64,000 nucleotides of DNA from Cycas panzhihuaensis (taxonomy: Eukaryota; Cycadophyta). Location of the stretch: positions 159,905,741 to 159,969,740 of the forward strand of contig CM041465.1 in NCBI GenBank assembly GCA_023213395.1, in the 5' to 3' direction. Below are positions 24,204 through 35,150 of this stretch, piece after piece. The first letter of the stretch is position 1. Every line of letters starts with the position of its first letter. A program made the translations under genes and the position numbers. Under the pieces are notes generated by a model. It was not told the DNA's origin. It saw nothing but the letters and a program-made list of their open reading frames with translations, and did no database searches.

Positions 24204-24277
24204 AAGGGCATAGATTACAATAAGACATTTGCACCTATTATAAGGTTAGAAACAGTCAGATTGATGGTGGATTTAAT
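24204..24277 (+). repeat. 74-bp direct repeat, right copy (flank of copia-C)
   Basis: Starts at the base after copia-C and repeats copia-B positions 16961-17034. Copia-B RT then continues past it. Confidence 0.88.
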
Positions 24278-25505
24278 TGCACAGCAAGGTTAGACAGTAT
24301 TATCAAATGGATATAAAAATTACCTTCTTAAATGGCTATGTGGATAAAGAAATATATGTCTAATAACCCAAAGAGTTTGAAGTGGAAGGAGAAGAAAATA
24401 AGGTCTACAAACTTAAAAGGACCTTGTATGGGCTTAAGCAAGTGCCTAGAGTATGGTACTCTACGATTGACAAATATTTCAAGGATAAGGGATTCTAAAG
24501 AAGCCAATCAGATCCTAATTTATACATTAAGATGGAAGGAAACTCCATGCTAATTATGGGCTTATATGTTAATGACCTTGTATACACTATAAATAATAGT
24601 TACTTATTCTAAAGATTTAAGAAAGATATGTGTAAAGAATTTGAGATGATAGAATTGGCACAAATGCATTACTTCTTAGGCATTGAAGTTTGATAAGATG
24701 AAAAGGGAATATTTATCTCCCAAAGGAAATACATATTAAACTTATTACACAAGTTTAACATAAGTAGTTACAAGTCACTTATAACTCTAGTAGAAGTTGG
24801 GTTGAAATTGTCTAAGTTTGAGAAATCAAAATCAGTTTATCTTACACTCTATAGTCAGTTGATTAGGAGTCTAATTTACTTGACTTTAGCTTGATCAAAT
24901 ATCATGTATGCAGTCAGTGTGGTTTCTAAATTCATACATGAGCCTAAGGTAAAACATTAATAAGCAACCAAAAGGATTCTTAGGTATATAAAGGGTACAG
25001 TTAGATATGGATTATATTACAAGTCATTAGGGGAATATATATTCATTGGCTATATAAACTCAGACTGGGCAAGTTGTGTAGATGATAAGAAATCTATCTT
25101 TGGTTATACATGTAGTTTGGGTTTAACTGCAGTTGCACAAAGTTCAAAGAATTAGGCCACAATATCTCTATCTACTGTAAAAGTAGAGTATAAAGTAACT
25201 GTAATAAGAGCATGTGAAATAGTTTAGCTTAGAAGCTTAATCCAAGATTTATAGGAAGAATAGGTAGGTCCTACTCAGTTGCCCTGTGATAATTAAATCA
25301 CAATTTAAATAACTAAGAATCCAATGTTTCATAATAAGATAAAGAACATTAAAACACAACATCAATTCATCAAATAATTGGTATAGAAAAGTGAACTAGA
25401 ATTAGTCTATTATAGTATAGAAGAATAGGTGGCAGATATATTCACAAAGGTACTTGGTAATACAAAGTTTATCAAATTCAAAGATAAACATAGAGTCTCC
25501 TGAAA
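24204..25505 (+). pseudogene. copia-B reverse transcriptase (3' part) and RNase H
   Basis: Continuation of the interrupted copia-B polymerase. Visible motifs in order are a [15 protein letters not shown] segment (24405-24440), the active site LYVNDLVYT near 24563-24590 (YVDD with the first Asp now Asn), HYFLGIEV and SQRKYILNLLHKF. RNase H follows with GYINSDWASCVDDKKS (25050-25100), ATISLSTVKVEY, KNPMFHNKIKNI and ADIFTKVLG near the end. Stops occur every 20-60 codons. The polypurine-like GAAGGAGAAAT at 25515-25525 precedes the 3' LTR. Confidence 0.85.
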
Positions 25506-25528
25506 TGGCCATTATGAAGGAGAAATAT

Positions 25529-25854
25529 TTAAATAATATCCATATTGGAGCTCGTATTTAACTTGGGTTGATTACCCACATTGGGGTGATAACCTAGATT
25601 GGCAAAGATATTGTGGTAGCACCATGTCAGATCCTAACCACACTATGTTAGATCTTGGAGGAAACATATCTAATGTTTGTCAATTCTAGTTAGCGATGGA
25701 CTTTGAGTGGTGTTCTATATCTGGTTTAAGTTCTGTTTATTTGTTCATGGGGTTTGAAGACCCTAGTGTTCATCAACATCACCACTCTCATTAGATTGAT
25801 GGTTATCTCATTTCTTTATTCTCATTCTATTCCCTTTGTCCCTTAATTCTATTA
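25529..25854 (+). repeat. copia-B 3' LTR
   Basis: Partner of 11496-11831. It begins TTAAATAATATCC (from TGGAATAATGCCC) and ends TTCTATTA. It retains long matching blocks. Confidence 0.8.
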
Positions 25855-27430
25855 ACTGATAGTACTAATAACTCCCCTAGTAATTTATTCATATTCAAAG
25901 ATAATATGAGATAGACACGTAAACTTCACAGTAATCAACCTTATCCAAATAAACTAATCTCCCTAAATCAAGTGCATAAGTAATTAAATTATAATATTAG
26001 ATATATAGTATATATTAATAACATCTAAACTCACACTAATATTTACTTGGATATAAAACATATCTTCACTAAGTACTAGTATATTTTTTTCCTGCTTCTT
26101 GCCTTGCCCCCTTCTAAATCATGGCTATTACCATACCATTAGACTAAAAACTCCACATGATCCAATCAGTCTTAGGTTGTACTACAAATCTTACTTTCAA
26201 AAAAATAAAATTAAAAATATTACTAATGAGCTAACAAAAATAGGAATTATATAACCTAATAAAAGCCCCCACATTACTCCTATTGTATGCATCTATAAAA
26301 AAGGATGTCTCTTTTTGTCTCTCTATCAATTATTGGGAATTGAAAAAGATAACCATAAAGAATAAATTCCTAATCCTAAGAATCAATGATATGTTGGATG
26401 AAATATATAATGTTGTCATGTTCTCTAAATTGGACCTTCAATTGAGCTACTACCAAACTTTTCTTGCCCTTAAAAATCAGCATAAGATAACCTTCCAGAT
26501 ATATCATGGCTATTATAAATTCTAAGTCATGCCCTTTAGCTTATATAATTCTCTAACCACATTTCAATCTTTAATGAATAAAAAGTTTACCTCCTACCTT
26601 CAAAAGTTTGTCATTTTTTTTTTATGATATTCTTATTTATAGTACTAACATGTCTCTTCACCTCTAACATTTGAAAATTGTTCTTAAATTCTCAACTAAT
26701 ATCAATTAAATGCAAATCTCTCAAAGTGTATGTTTAATAAATCTAAATTATAGTATTTAGGCCATGCCATTTCCTTGGATGGTATTTGGTTTGATCTTGA
26801 TAAAATTTCAGTTATCACTAACTAGCCAATACCCTAGAATCTCACCAAGTTATGAGCTTTCTTAGAACACACAAGATTTTATTAATATTTCAATAAAATT
26901 TATTCTACCTATATGGATTTATTATTAAATCTACTCTTAAAGGACTCATTTTAATAGTCTTTAGTTACAAATGATGCCTTTAATACTTTTAAGGGATTAT
27001 GTTATTTACTTCATTCTTTATCATCCCAAATTTCTCCCAACTTTTTTAGATGGAATACAATGCTTGTATATTTGGCTTGGGTGTTGTGCTTATGTAGGAC
27101 TATCACCTAATTGTATTCGAGAGTTGAGAGCTTAAAGATTGATGAATATTAATCCTCAACATACTAAAAGAAAATGAAGGCTATCCTACATATGGTAGAT
27201 AAATGGCACTAATATCTACTAGGTTTAAAAATTGTTATTCTAATAGAGCACCATAACCTTCTTCACCTTTAAGACCAATCAATTTTATCTAAGGAGTAGG
27301 TTAAGTGGATTGATTGCCTCGAGGTATTTAATTTCACTATTATATATAATAAAAAGAAAGACAATATGGCTATAAGCATGATCTCTCTCACCTTCTTACT
27401 ATCCTATTTAAACATGACATTCATGCATTC
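25855..27430 (+). pseudogene. gypsy-A reverse transcriptase and RNase H
   Basis: Polymerase of gypsy-A, resuming after copia-B. The first 220 bases are protease-RT linker. RT begins near 26090 and shows LTKIGII.PNKSPH, then LKKITIKNKFLILRINDMLDE (about 26338-26402), FSKLDLQLSYYQ, the MPFSLYNS strand and FFYDILIYS near 26615-26640. The last is normally FxDDILIYS, so the first Asp reads Tyr. RNase H follows (26960-27420), including KWH.YLLGLK and FTIIY.KKKDNMA. The order and motifs are those of chromovirus Ty3/gypsy. Many stops. Confidence 0.85.
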
Positions 27431-27599
27431 TCTAAGCCTCAACCAACATGGTTGTAATAATTGGCCATTGATAACCAAACCTAACTTGATTTTGCATAAT
27501 GGACCAATAAAGTCCATAGTCAAACGAATTGGTCCATATATAATAATGAACTTTAATACAAGAATTATATCTTTATCCATCTTATATCTCCTTTCATTC

Positions 27600-28870
27600 C
27601 TTTAATCTTGTTTGAGTATCACTCTACCCTTTTCAGAGGCCACTTATGTTTAATAAAATATATCATCATATTTAATATGATTTTTATTGGCCACATGTGA
27701 AATCTATAGTCCTTACATTTGTCTTTGAGTATGACATGTATCAACATAATAAGATAGATACTAAGGCTCAACTAAGGTTCATTTAATCCCTTCATATTCC
27801 TCAGGGAAAATGGTAGGATATAATAATGGACTTCATGAAAGGCCTACCAATATTTATTGGGTATGACTCTATTTTATTAGTTATTAATATACTAGTTAAC
27901 TATGCCTATTTCTTGCATGTTTATATATCTTATAAAGCATCGTACCATGTTGACCTATACATCTAGTCTATAGTCCATCTCCATGAATTTCCATCAATAA
28001 TAGTTTGTGATAAAGACCCTAAATTTACTAGTTTATTTTGGGAGAAACCCTTTTGAGGATTAGGGACTTAATTCAATATGAGCTCAACCTACTATTTACA
28101 AAATAATGATCAGTCTAAAGTCCTTAATAAAACTCTAGAAACATACTTGTGTTGCTTTGTTTCTAAGCATCAAGCTAAATAGACTTCTTAATTAACCCTT
28201 GTAAAATATTAGTATAATTTATCTTATCACTTGATTATAGGCATGTCTCCATTTATGGATCTCTATGGCTATCCCTTTCTATCCCATTACACTTTGGCAA
28301 CTAATATTAGAATGGTTGTAATATAATAAAAGCTCTAATATATGGGCAAAGTCTTAAATACCATCAATCAAAATCTAACTGCCACTTAGAGTCACGTGAA
28401 ATAATTTGTTAATTGTAACTATTTTGATTGCTCCTTCTCCATTAATGACTTGGTTTTCCTCTATATATACTCACATAAATAATAATCACTCAAGAAGCAT
28501 AAAAGTCATAAGCCTAGCCCTTGGTACTATGGTCTATATAAGGTGCTCTAGTACATTAGTGAAGTTGTGTATACCTTAGAACTTCTTCATAATACTAAGA
28601 TCCATAATGTTTTCCATGTTTCATGTCATAAAAGACATCTTAGCAAGGACAATATTCCCTAGACCATTATCTTAGCCACTAATGAAGAGAAACTCCTTAT
28701 AGTTCCATCAGATCATATGTTGGCTACTTGACAATGTCGCCTCTAAATAGAGTCATCTAAAAGCATCTACTCTAATGGTTTAACTATAAGCTTAATGAAG
28801 CAACGTGGAAATTGACTAAATTTATTAACATTCATGTCTTCTTGGATTTGGGGACTCAATATCTTAGGGG
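27600..28870 (+). pseudogene. gypsy-A integrase with chromovirus-type C-terminus
   Basis: A zinc-binding region (SGHL....DFYWPHVK, about 27625-27700) is followed by the core: IIMDFMKGLP (first Asp kept), IIVCDKDPKFTSLFW (second Asp kept) near 28005-28040, then NNDQSKVLNKTLE near 28107-28145. The last normally reads DGQTEVVNRxLE, so the catalytic Glu is Lys. The C-terminal part (28540-28850) has FHVSCHKRHL and then VLAT.QCRL and WGLNILGEG. This resembles the GPY/F and chromodomain-type tail of plant chromoviruses. The frame has stops. Confidence 0.82.
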
Positions 28871-28878
28871 AGGGGACC
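28867..28878 (+). other. gypsy-A polypurine tract
   Basis: GGGGAGGGGACC sits immediately before the 3' LTR, at the position expected for plus-strand priming. Confidence 0.75.
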
Positions 28879-29250
28879 TATTACATAACCGCTCATTATC
28901 AACAAAATCTGTTTGCCAAGCATAGGACCAAGGGACCTAGTGGTTCATGTTACTTATTAACTTTTATACATAGGTCACTTATGTCTATAAATAGAATTAG
29001 AAGCTGATTGTATCACTAATGGTATTTTGTGTAAAAGGCCTCTTTTGTTATTTAAAGTCTACTAAATATAAAATAAGATTATTGTATATTAAGATCATAT
29101 GTGATAGTGTACTTTAGTATGTCTTTGGTTTTCTTTAATGTCCTTGTATGTGTTTAATATCTATAACTTTGGTCTTCATGATAACAAAATAGTGGCCATT
29201 GCTACCATATTGTATCCTTTGAGTTATCTACACCTTTTATTTGTGGAGAA
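28879..29250 (+). repeat. gypsy-A 3' LTR, start clear, end not resolved
   Basis: Begins TATTACATAACC, a likely decayed TGTTACATAACC, directly after the polypurine tract. A TATA-like CTATAAATAGAA lies near 28984-28995. The other LTR of this element was not found in the window, so the right boundary given is only approximate. Confidence 0.55.
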
Positions 29251-29599
29251 ATATCAAGTGGTAACATCCTACTAAATGATTGAATAACCCTTGAAAGGTT
29301 TAAACCTTAAACTTCCCTTTCTATGTTCAAATGCATTCCCCTGTGGTTAATAAGATAGTATTTATTCATTGAAAATAAATATTTTTATTTGTATTCATTT
29401 GTATTAACCTTATTATTCAACCTTATAAGATATTATACTTTCAAAGATACTATGTATTTTAGTGGGTATTGATCTCTATACTTCTGATGTTAAACTTTTA
29501 TTTCATTTTTTGGCTATCAAAATTTTTGGACATGAGGTATTGAAAATGTAGAATTTTATTATTTTTTAGTGTTTTTTGTTTTTGAGATGAAAGATAAAA

Positions 29600-29705
29600 A
29601 TGTTTTGAATGAAAATAACATATTAGTGAGATTTGAACTCTCCACCTATCATTTCTTTTTGTTTAAAGAAATCTTTTCTTAACCACTAAACCAAGCTATT
29701 ATTTC
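29600..29705 (-). mobile_element. tRNA-derived SINE head (A box and B box)
   Basis: On the minus strand TAGCTTGGTTTAGTGGTTAAG (about 29678-29698) fits an RNA polymerase III A box. GAGTTCAAATCTC (about 29628-29640) contains a B box (GTTCAAATC). Box spacing is near 60 bases, somewhat longer than in a tRNA. No cloverleaf acceptor stem is visible, so this is read as a SINE head rather than a tRNA gene. The 3' end of the SINE was not fixed. Confidence 0.6.
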
Positions 29706-29719
29706 TTAAATAAAAGGGC

Positions 29720-29771
29720 CACACACATATATATGTATGTATGTATGTGTGTGTGTGTGTGTGTGTGTATA

Positions 29772-29844
<73 letters not shown>

Positions 29845-29846
29845 CA
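29720..29846 (+). repeat. Compound microsatellite (TATG)n(TG)n(TC)n(AC)n
   Basis: A TATG/TG run, about twenty TC units, then about fourteen AC units, ending CATATAT. The TG and AC arms are complementary. Confidence 0.95.
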
Positions 29847-31069
29847 CGTTATATCTTCACAAGAGCAAACTTTTGTAATATTAAACTCTTGACTTATCAA
29901 AACAAAACTCTAATTAATACATCATCTACTAAGATGGCTAATACATGTTTATTAAAATATTTAATTTCAAAGTTTTGATATACATAAGGATGAGAGAAAA
30001 TTAAAAGAGCACTTTCAAGTATATAATGGGCTTATGTTGTAGGTTTTGATTGAGATCAATTTACGATGGCTATGTTTAAATGAGACAATAACTATATATA
30101 TTTTTTCAAGTTGATTTGTTTGATTTGAACAACAATGGTTGCAATGAACTAATAAAGAGAATACTGGCATGGAATTCAATCCATAAATAGAAATCTCTAA
30201 AATCCAAGATGTGTAAAGATACACTCTATTACAAGGTGAGAGATATTCTTACAGATATGGGAATAGGGTAACTAAGGAGCAAAGATTGTTCAATATGAAT
30301 GGGATAAGTTTATACATGATATATTATTAAATCCATTTAGGCTAGGTGGAACTACTTATGCAAGGGCAATTGAGCTTATTGAAGCCATGACAATCCTCCT
30401 AATTGCCAATTGAGCACTAAAACAATGGGGTCACATGAATAGCTCAAATAGAGAACCAGAAAGGTAAACAAGAACAAACAAATGTGTTGTAGCTATGAAA
30501 TGGCTAGTAAACATCTTTTCTTTTTTTTCAATGTAGATGAAGAGTGAAATTTTTGAAGATGTAGAATTACAAGTTGTCTAGTATAGTCACATACCTAAGG
30601 CATTAATCAAAATGGAAAAAGTAAGCCAAACAATGGTGCTAACCATACTTTAACACAATTATTTGTTGACTATTTTTTCAGATCATTGGAAATTAAACTT
30701 ACATTACTTTTACTCTTAATGACAAGGTTGTTTGTTATCTTCATCTTTCCATAACTTCCCTCCATTTCAAACTCTTTTTCATGTACATTTAAGTTACCTT
30801 CCTTATCTTAATTATCTTCATTCTTTTTCCTCATATAAAATAAATGTACTAGAGAAGGGAAGAAAGTAGAGCATTATGATAGCAAATACTAGTATGTGAA
30901 ATGAGCTAGAGTTGAAAAACTATAAGAGTTCTTCTCCAAAGTCTTTAAGAAAAATTTCTCAAAATGTCTATCCATTAAAGTCTTATTTTATTAAACAAGA
31001 TTATATTTATATATGTAAATATTTGTTGGTCTAGTTTATCATTGGACAAATAACTAACTATCCATAAAC
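29847..31069. other. Unassigned AT-rich DNA
   Basis: No domain, LTR pair or RNA gene is recognised. Short frames (plus 29733-29978 running through the microsatellite, minus 30015-30224) look like chance. The target site of T2, CTCCT, is at 31070-31074. Confidence 0.5.
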
Positions 31070-31074
31070 CTCCT
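31070..31074 (+). repeat. T2 target-site duplication, left
   Basis: CTCCT here versus CTCCC at 49147-49151: four of five bases match and the difference is a transition. Confidence 0.6.
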
Positions 31075-34000
31075 TGGAATCACACTTGTGGGGGTAGTAG
31101 GATCTCTTACACTTTGACTAGACACGAAGGCCTAAAGGCATAATATAGGTCAAGGTCACCCTTAAAGGGTATCTAAGAATGTAGGATTTGAGGAACATAA
31201 TGACACATAGTCTCTTCCTACTCTAAAGGGTTGAAAATAATGAGGGACAAGAAAGGGTGGTGGCATCCTTAGGTTATCGAGTAGCTTGGCTGAAGCTCTT
31301 CTATCCTCAAAAGGGAGAGAGGGAGTAAGAGATTTCCCTTAAGAAAGGGAAATAGAAGAGTAAAAGACCCCTTTCATAAAAGGAGATGGAGTAAGGAATG
31401 ATGGAGAAGCAACGATTCCAAAATGGTTTGAAGTAGCTTGTTTAATGCCTAAAGGGTTACCTTCAGGGTTCAGGTTTTAGTGCTAATTTTAAAAGAAGGA
31501 GGGGATGTTACCACTATCTATTTGAAACTAAGTTGTAAGCTCTTCTTGGGTTGCAAGAAGAAAGGGAATGGTGTTCAAGTTTATGGTCTTTATTACAATG
31601 TGATTTTATTTTATGGCATGATGGTTGTAAAGTTCATAAAATAAAATGAATGTACAACAAACATACAAATCTCTATTTCTCTCTCTCATTCTCCTTTCTT
31701 TTTTGTCCAAGGGTTTGATTTTGGATTCAAGAAAGAAATAATGAGAGAATTTTATAACCAACTCCCTTTTAATTAAAATTCTCTTTAAATGCAAGAAGGA
31801 AATAAGACATAACTATACTTCCTACCTATGCAAGAAAAATATGTATAATATGCTTTTAATTTCCTTTCATATGCAACATGTATGCAAAGTTGAGAAGGAG
31901 GAAGAATGTGTGTATGCAACAAAGTTATTTTTAGATGCAAAAAGAGAAGTTGGTATGTTTCTCCTATGCTACACTTTTCTTTTCACATTCAATGTAAATG
32001 CATAGGTGTAAGAGATAAATATTTCTTGTTATCTATATTCTCTTTTAGGAAAAGAAGGGGAAAAGGGCAAGGAGAGAGTAGGTTTAATGGAGTGCACCTA
32101 GTTTTATGATGGTCAATGACCTAACACAACTCTTCCTTATGCTTCTCCTTTGCTGGTAACTTTGCTTCCTTTGTTGTTAAAAGAGTTATTGGAGAGAATA
32201 AAGTGGGGCTACCTTACCTTCCCTAAATTATAATATAATAAATGCAAGAGACAAAAGGAAATAAAGTAATAAGATAGAAATAAATATCAACTATTGTGCT
32301 TAAGCATGAAATGGCATCACCTCTTTACGAAATGTTACTTTACTTGTAATGTAGTCCTCTACCTACACAACAAGGGAGAAAAGACCTTTCCATAAGATAA
32401 ATATGTATATATGTATATGCTTATAAATACAAATATTAATTAAAAAATTTGTTCCAAGTATTTAACCCAAAAATGAAATCAAATATTATTCTTTCGAACT
32501 TACTACCTCACCATACAACATCAAGAAAGAAATGGGAGAAGAGAAACGGGGAGTGCCTCAGGATGGTGGAGCCCCTCTATAAGGTGGATATCTCCCTAGT
32601 GGCAAAAGGTGTCACATGTCTAGGTAGATGTTTGATGCAATATTTGGGATAGGAATGAGATACAAAGTCTCAAAGGTATGTTGTAAGTTTCACAACCAAA
32701 ATGTTGCACAAGTAGAGGTAGTGTATGCTAGAATACTTTGTAGCTTCAGGAAGGGGATTACCCAAATGGAAGGAAGCCTCTGGAGTTAGAACATAGGCCT
32801 AATATCCTTTCTACAATCTCCCTTAGCTAGTCAAGCTCTCCACCTACTATGAACTAGTGGTTTGGATGGTGAAACAAAGGGTTTGTTGTTGAATGGAGGT
32901 GCTCCCTCCCAAGCTTACACAATGAAAACTACCAAATGTTTATGCAAAGGACCTTTTAATCAAGAAATCAATAAAACATGCAATAAATGGTAAAAGAAAT
33001 AGAATAAAATAATGATATTTATTAATAAAATCAAACCAACATAGTCTTACCCATTAGGAGAAGAGAATGTTGGTGAGAGTTGAGAGTTTTTTTTGTAGAA
33101 ACAAGCTTTTGGAGAAGAAATCTTTGCTTGATGATGAAAAGGAGAGACTCCTTAGCTGCGTTGGTAGCTTGGGGAGGTCCTCTTACTTCTTAAGAGCTAA
33201 ATTTCCCTTTCTTTGGCTATCCAAAATCTAGTTTTTAGCATAAACTATGCTAGCATGCAAGAATAGTGAGAAAGTTTCTTGAGAAGGAGCTCCAAAGTGA
33301 AAGTTGATGATCCATAATAAGTTTAAAATCTAGTTTTTGTATTCTAAAGGTTTATTGGGACTGTTAGACCCCCATTTGGGTAAGTCTTGAGGCTAGATCT
33401 CATGTTAGGCTTGTATTAAATATGATTTTGATGTTACTACCCACATTTAAACTCATAATAGTTGCACTATAAATATTTAAGTAGTGTCATAGATATATTT
33501 ATGGGGTGTAACAATCAAAGTGGGGTAAGCAAAAATCATGGGGAAGTATAAATAAAACCATAGATTTTGATAAAAATTAGTAAATACTAACAAAAGAATG
33601 AGGGAATCTCCCGCTGAGGGACTAAAATTCCTCCTTACAGGTCAATAAATTAAATCCAGGTTATTTTATAAGATGAACAATGATGAAAACATATGTGAAA
33701 CCCATTGAAATGAGCTAGAACTCAACAAATAATGGTAATCAAGGATGTTGGGGTATAAAACGAAACCCAAACAATCAATTGTCAATGAAACACACAAATA
33801 GATCTCATATGGAATGAGTAATAAGGGCATCTTTCTGCTAAGGGCCTTAATAAACCATGTTTGGTATACCAAAGGATAAATGAGGCATAATAAAAGGGAA
33901 AAAGATGCTATAAGAGGGTGCAAAACAAGCCAAGAATCACCCAAACTAAGATATAGAGGCATGTGAGGGACCTATTGCCAATTAGGACTTACCACAAGAG

Positions 34001-34212
34001 CTCAATGGTTCCATTAGACTAGATTCCTTGTCGTCATAGGCATGAAACATGCATAGGTAAGGGGATTAAGCAAAGAATCCAAGCAATCAAGTAATCATAT
34101 AAGAATATATCCTACAATAATTATAAAGATGTGATAGAGAGTAAGGGTTAGAATATATAGCTAAACTTACTTACATGATGAAGCTTGATCCATTCCTGAC
34201 AGGCAGGAAGCA
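31075..34212 (-). repeat. T2 3' LTR (3138 bp)
   Basis: Plus-strand ends are TGGAATCACAC and GGAAGCA. It aligns from end to end with 45916-49146, roughly nine-tenths identical by eye in sampled stretches. It lacks a segment of about 73 bp present in the other LTR near 48947-49020. Shorter frames inside (minus 33666-33962, plus 32449-32652) recur as damaged copies in the other LTR and are not genes. Confidence 0.92.
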
Positions 34213-34224
34213 TTGCCCCCTTGG
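34213..34224 (-). other. T2 polypurine tract
   Basis: Minus-strand CCAAGGGGGCAA abuts the start of the 3' LTR, which begins TGCTTCC on that strand. Confidence 0.7.
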
Positions 34225-34386
34225 CAACAGAACCTCGTTAACCTGGAGCATCAAATGATGGTGAATGTTGGCAACACAAAAGGCATCAATAGAAAAGAGC
34301 TCTAAGAGGCTAATGTATTGATAACCAAGGTGACTGATAAGTGCTGCAATGAATAAATGGATGGGAAGTTATATGATGGGGAAAGT

Positions 34387-34461
34387 AATCAAGCCTCCAG
34401 GGGATTGGACCAATCAAGCCTCCAGGGGATTGGACCAATCAAGCCTCCAGGGGATTGGACC
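34387..34461 (+). repeat. Three perfect 25-bp tandem units
   Basis: Three identical copies of a 25-base unit beginning AATCAAGCCTCCAGGGGATT, just inside the 3' LTR of T2. Perfect identity contrasts with the heavy decay around it. Confidence 0.95.
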
Positions 34462-34637
34462 CTAGACCCAAGGCATATACAATAGAAGCTACAGAAGGGG
34501 TGCCCTAAGGGGATGCCCATGGTAGCACACTTGAATGGGTAGCATGATCCAAGAAGACATAGTGAGATTGGAATCCTAAAGAGAAACAAAAAGGGGTGAA
34601 TGAGGGGATGCCTCATCACTCTATGTTAGAATATAAA

Positions 34638-35150
34638 TCAAAAGAAAGGGTCACCAAGAAGTGAGAGGAAATGCTCAAGAATAAGGTAAACTAGATTATT
34701 GGCCTTAGTGTTTTGATCATGAGGGATGTATCGAATATCCATCAAAGAGAAACTTGACAAAAGAAACCTAGTAGTCAAAGTAAGGGATTTCAATAGAGGG
34801 AAAAGGACCTGATAAGTTTGGTTCAATTATGACACAACAATCTAAGAATTGTAATGCAGGATGATGGGACCACGATGGAAATGAAGTGCACTGGTTAAGG
34901 CTTTAATAGCAACTATATACTTTGTTTTATTATTTATGGCCTTAGGTAAATAAGCCCTAGAACACATAAAATCATACCCAGAGGGATCATAGATGATCCA
35001 AATTATGGTAGAGGGTCTTGGGTTTCCATGAACATCACCATCTATGAAGATGAGTAGTACCATGACTAGGGTAATAACAAGAATCTTAGTGAAAAGAAGA
35101 GAGATATTGGATAAAGAATAAAGAGTCCTGGTGACCACAATTACTCAAAA
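34638..35150 (-). pseudogene. T2 second (plant-type) RNase H remnant
   Basis: The minus strand reads LIFIDGDVHGNPRPS (about 35010-35070), then YDPSGYDF, INNKTKYIVAIKALTSAL and LHYNS, a stop, then IRYIPHDQNTKANNLVY near 34690-34740. This is the order of the RNase H fold found as an extra domain in plant Tat elements: DGSxxGNPGP, TNNxAEYxA, SDS, IPRxxNxxADAL. The first catalytic Asp is present. The Glu of the AEY helix reads Lys, and the SDS and AD positions read NS and AN, so it is inactive. It lies about 3.8 kb downstream of integrase and is separate from the first RNase H at 40.3-40.9 kb. Confidence 0.78.

Larger units (their letters stand above)
11496..25854 (+). mobile_element. copia-B: Ty1/copia retrotransposon, interrupted
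   Basis: Plus-strand copia element inserted in the gypsy-A protease and interrupted in its RT by copia-C. It has two related LTRs (11496-11831 and 25529-25854), a primer-binding site, gag, protease, integrase and RT in copia order, then RT/RNase H after the inserted copia-C. All genes are broken. No 5-bp target duplication is evident: left flank TTTAT, right flank ACTGA. The distance from primer site to gag (about 2.3 kb) is long and unexplained. Confidence 0.85.

Noticed and set aside
29628-29698. Functional tRNA gene on the minus strand
   Set aside because: A and B boxes are present, but box spacing is too long and no acceptor or anticodon stem is visible.
29733-29978. 81-codon plus frame beginning MYVCMCVCVCV
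   Set aside because: Starts inside the microsatellite; the first 40 residues are translated TG/TC/AC repeats.
33666-33962. 98-codon minus frame in the T2 LTR as a gene
   Set aside because: The other LTR carries a shorter damaged version (48583-48804) and no domain is recognised; more likely LTR sequence that is open by chance.
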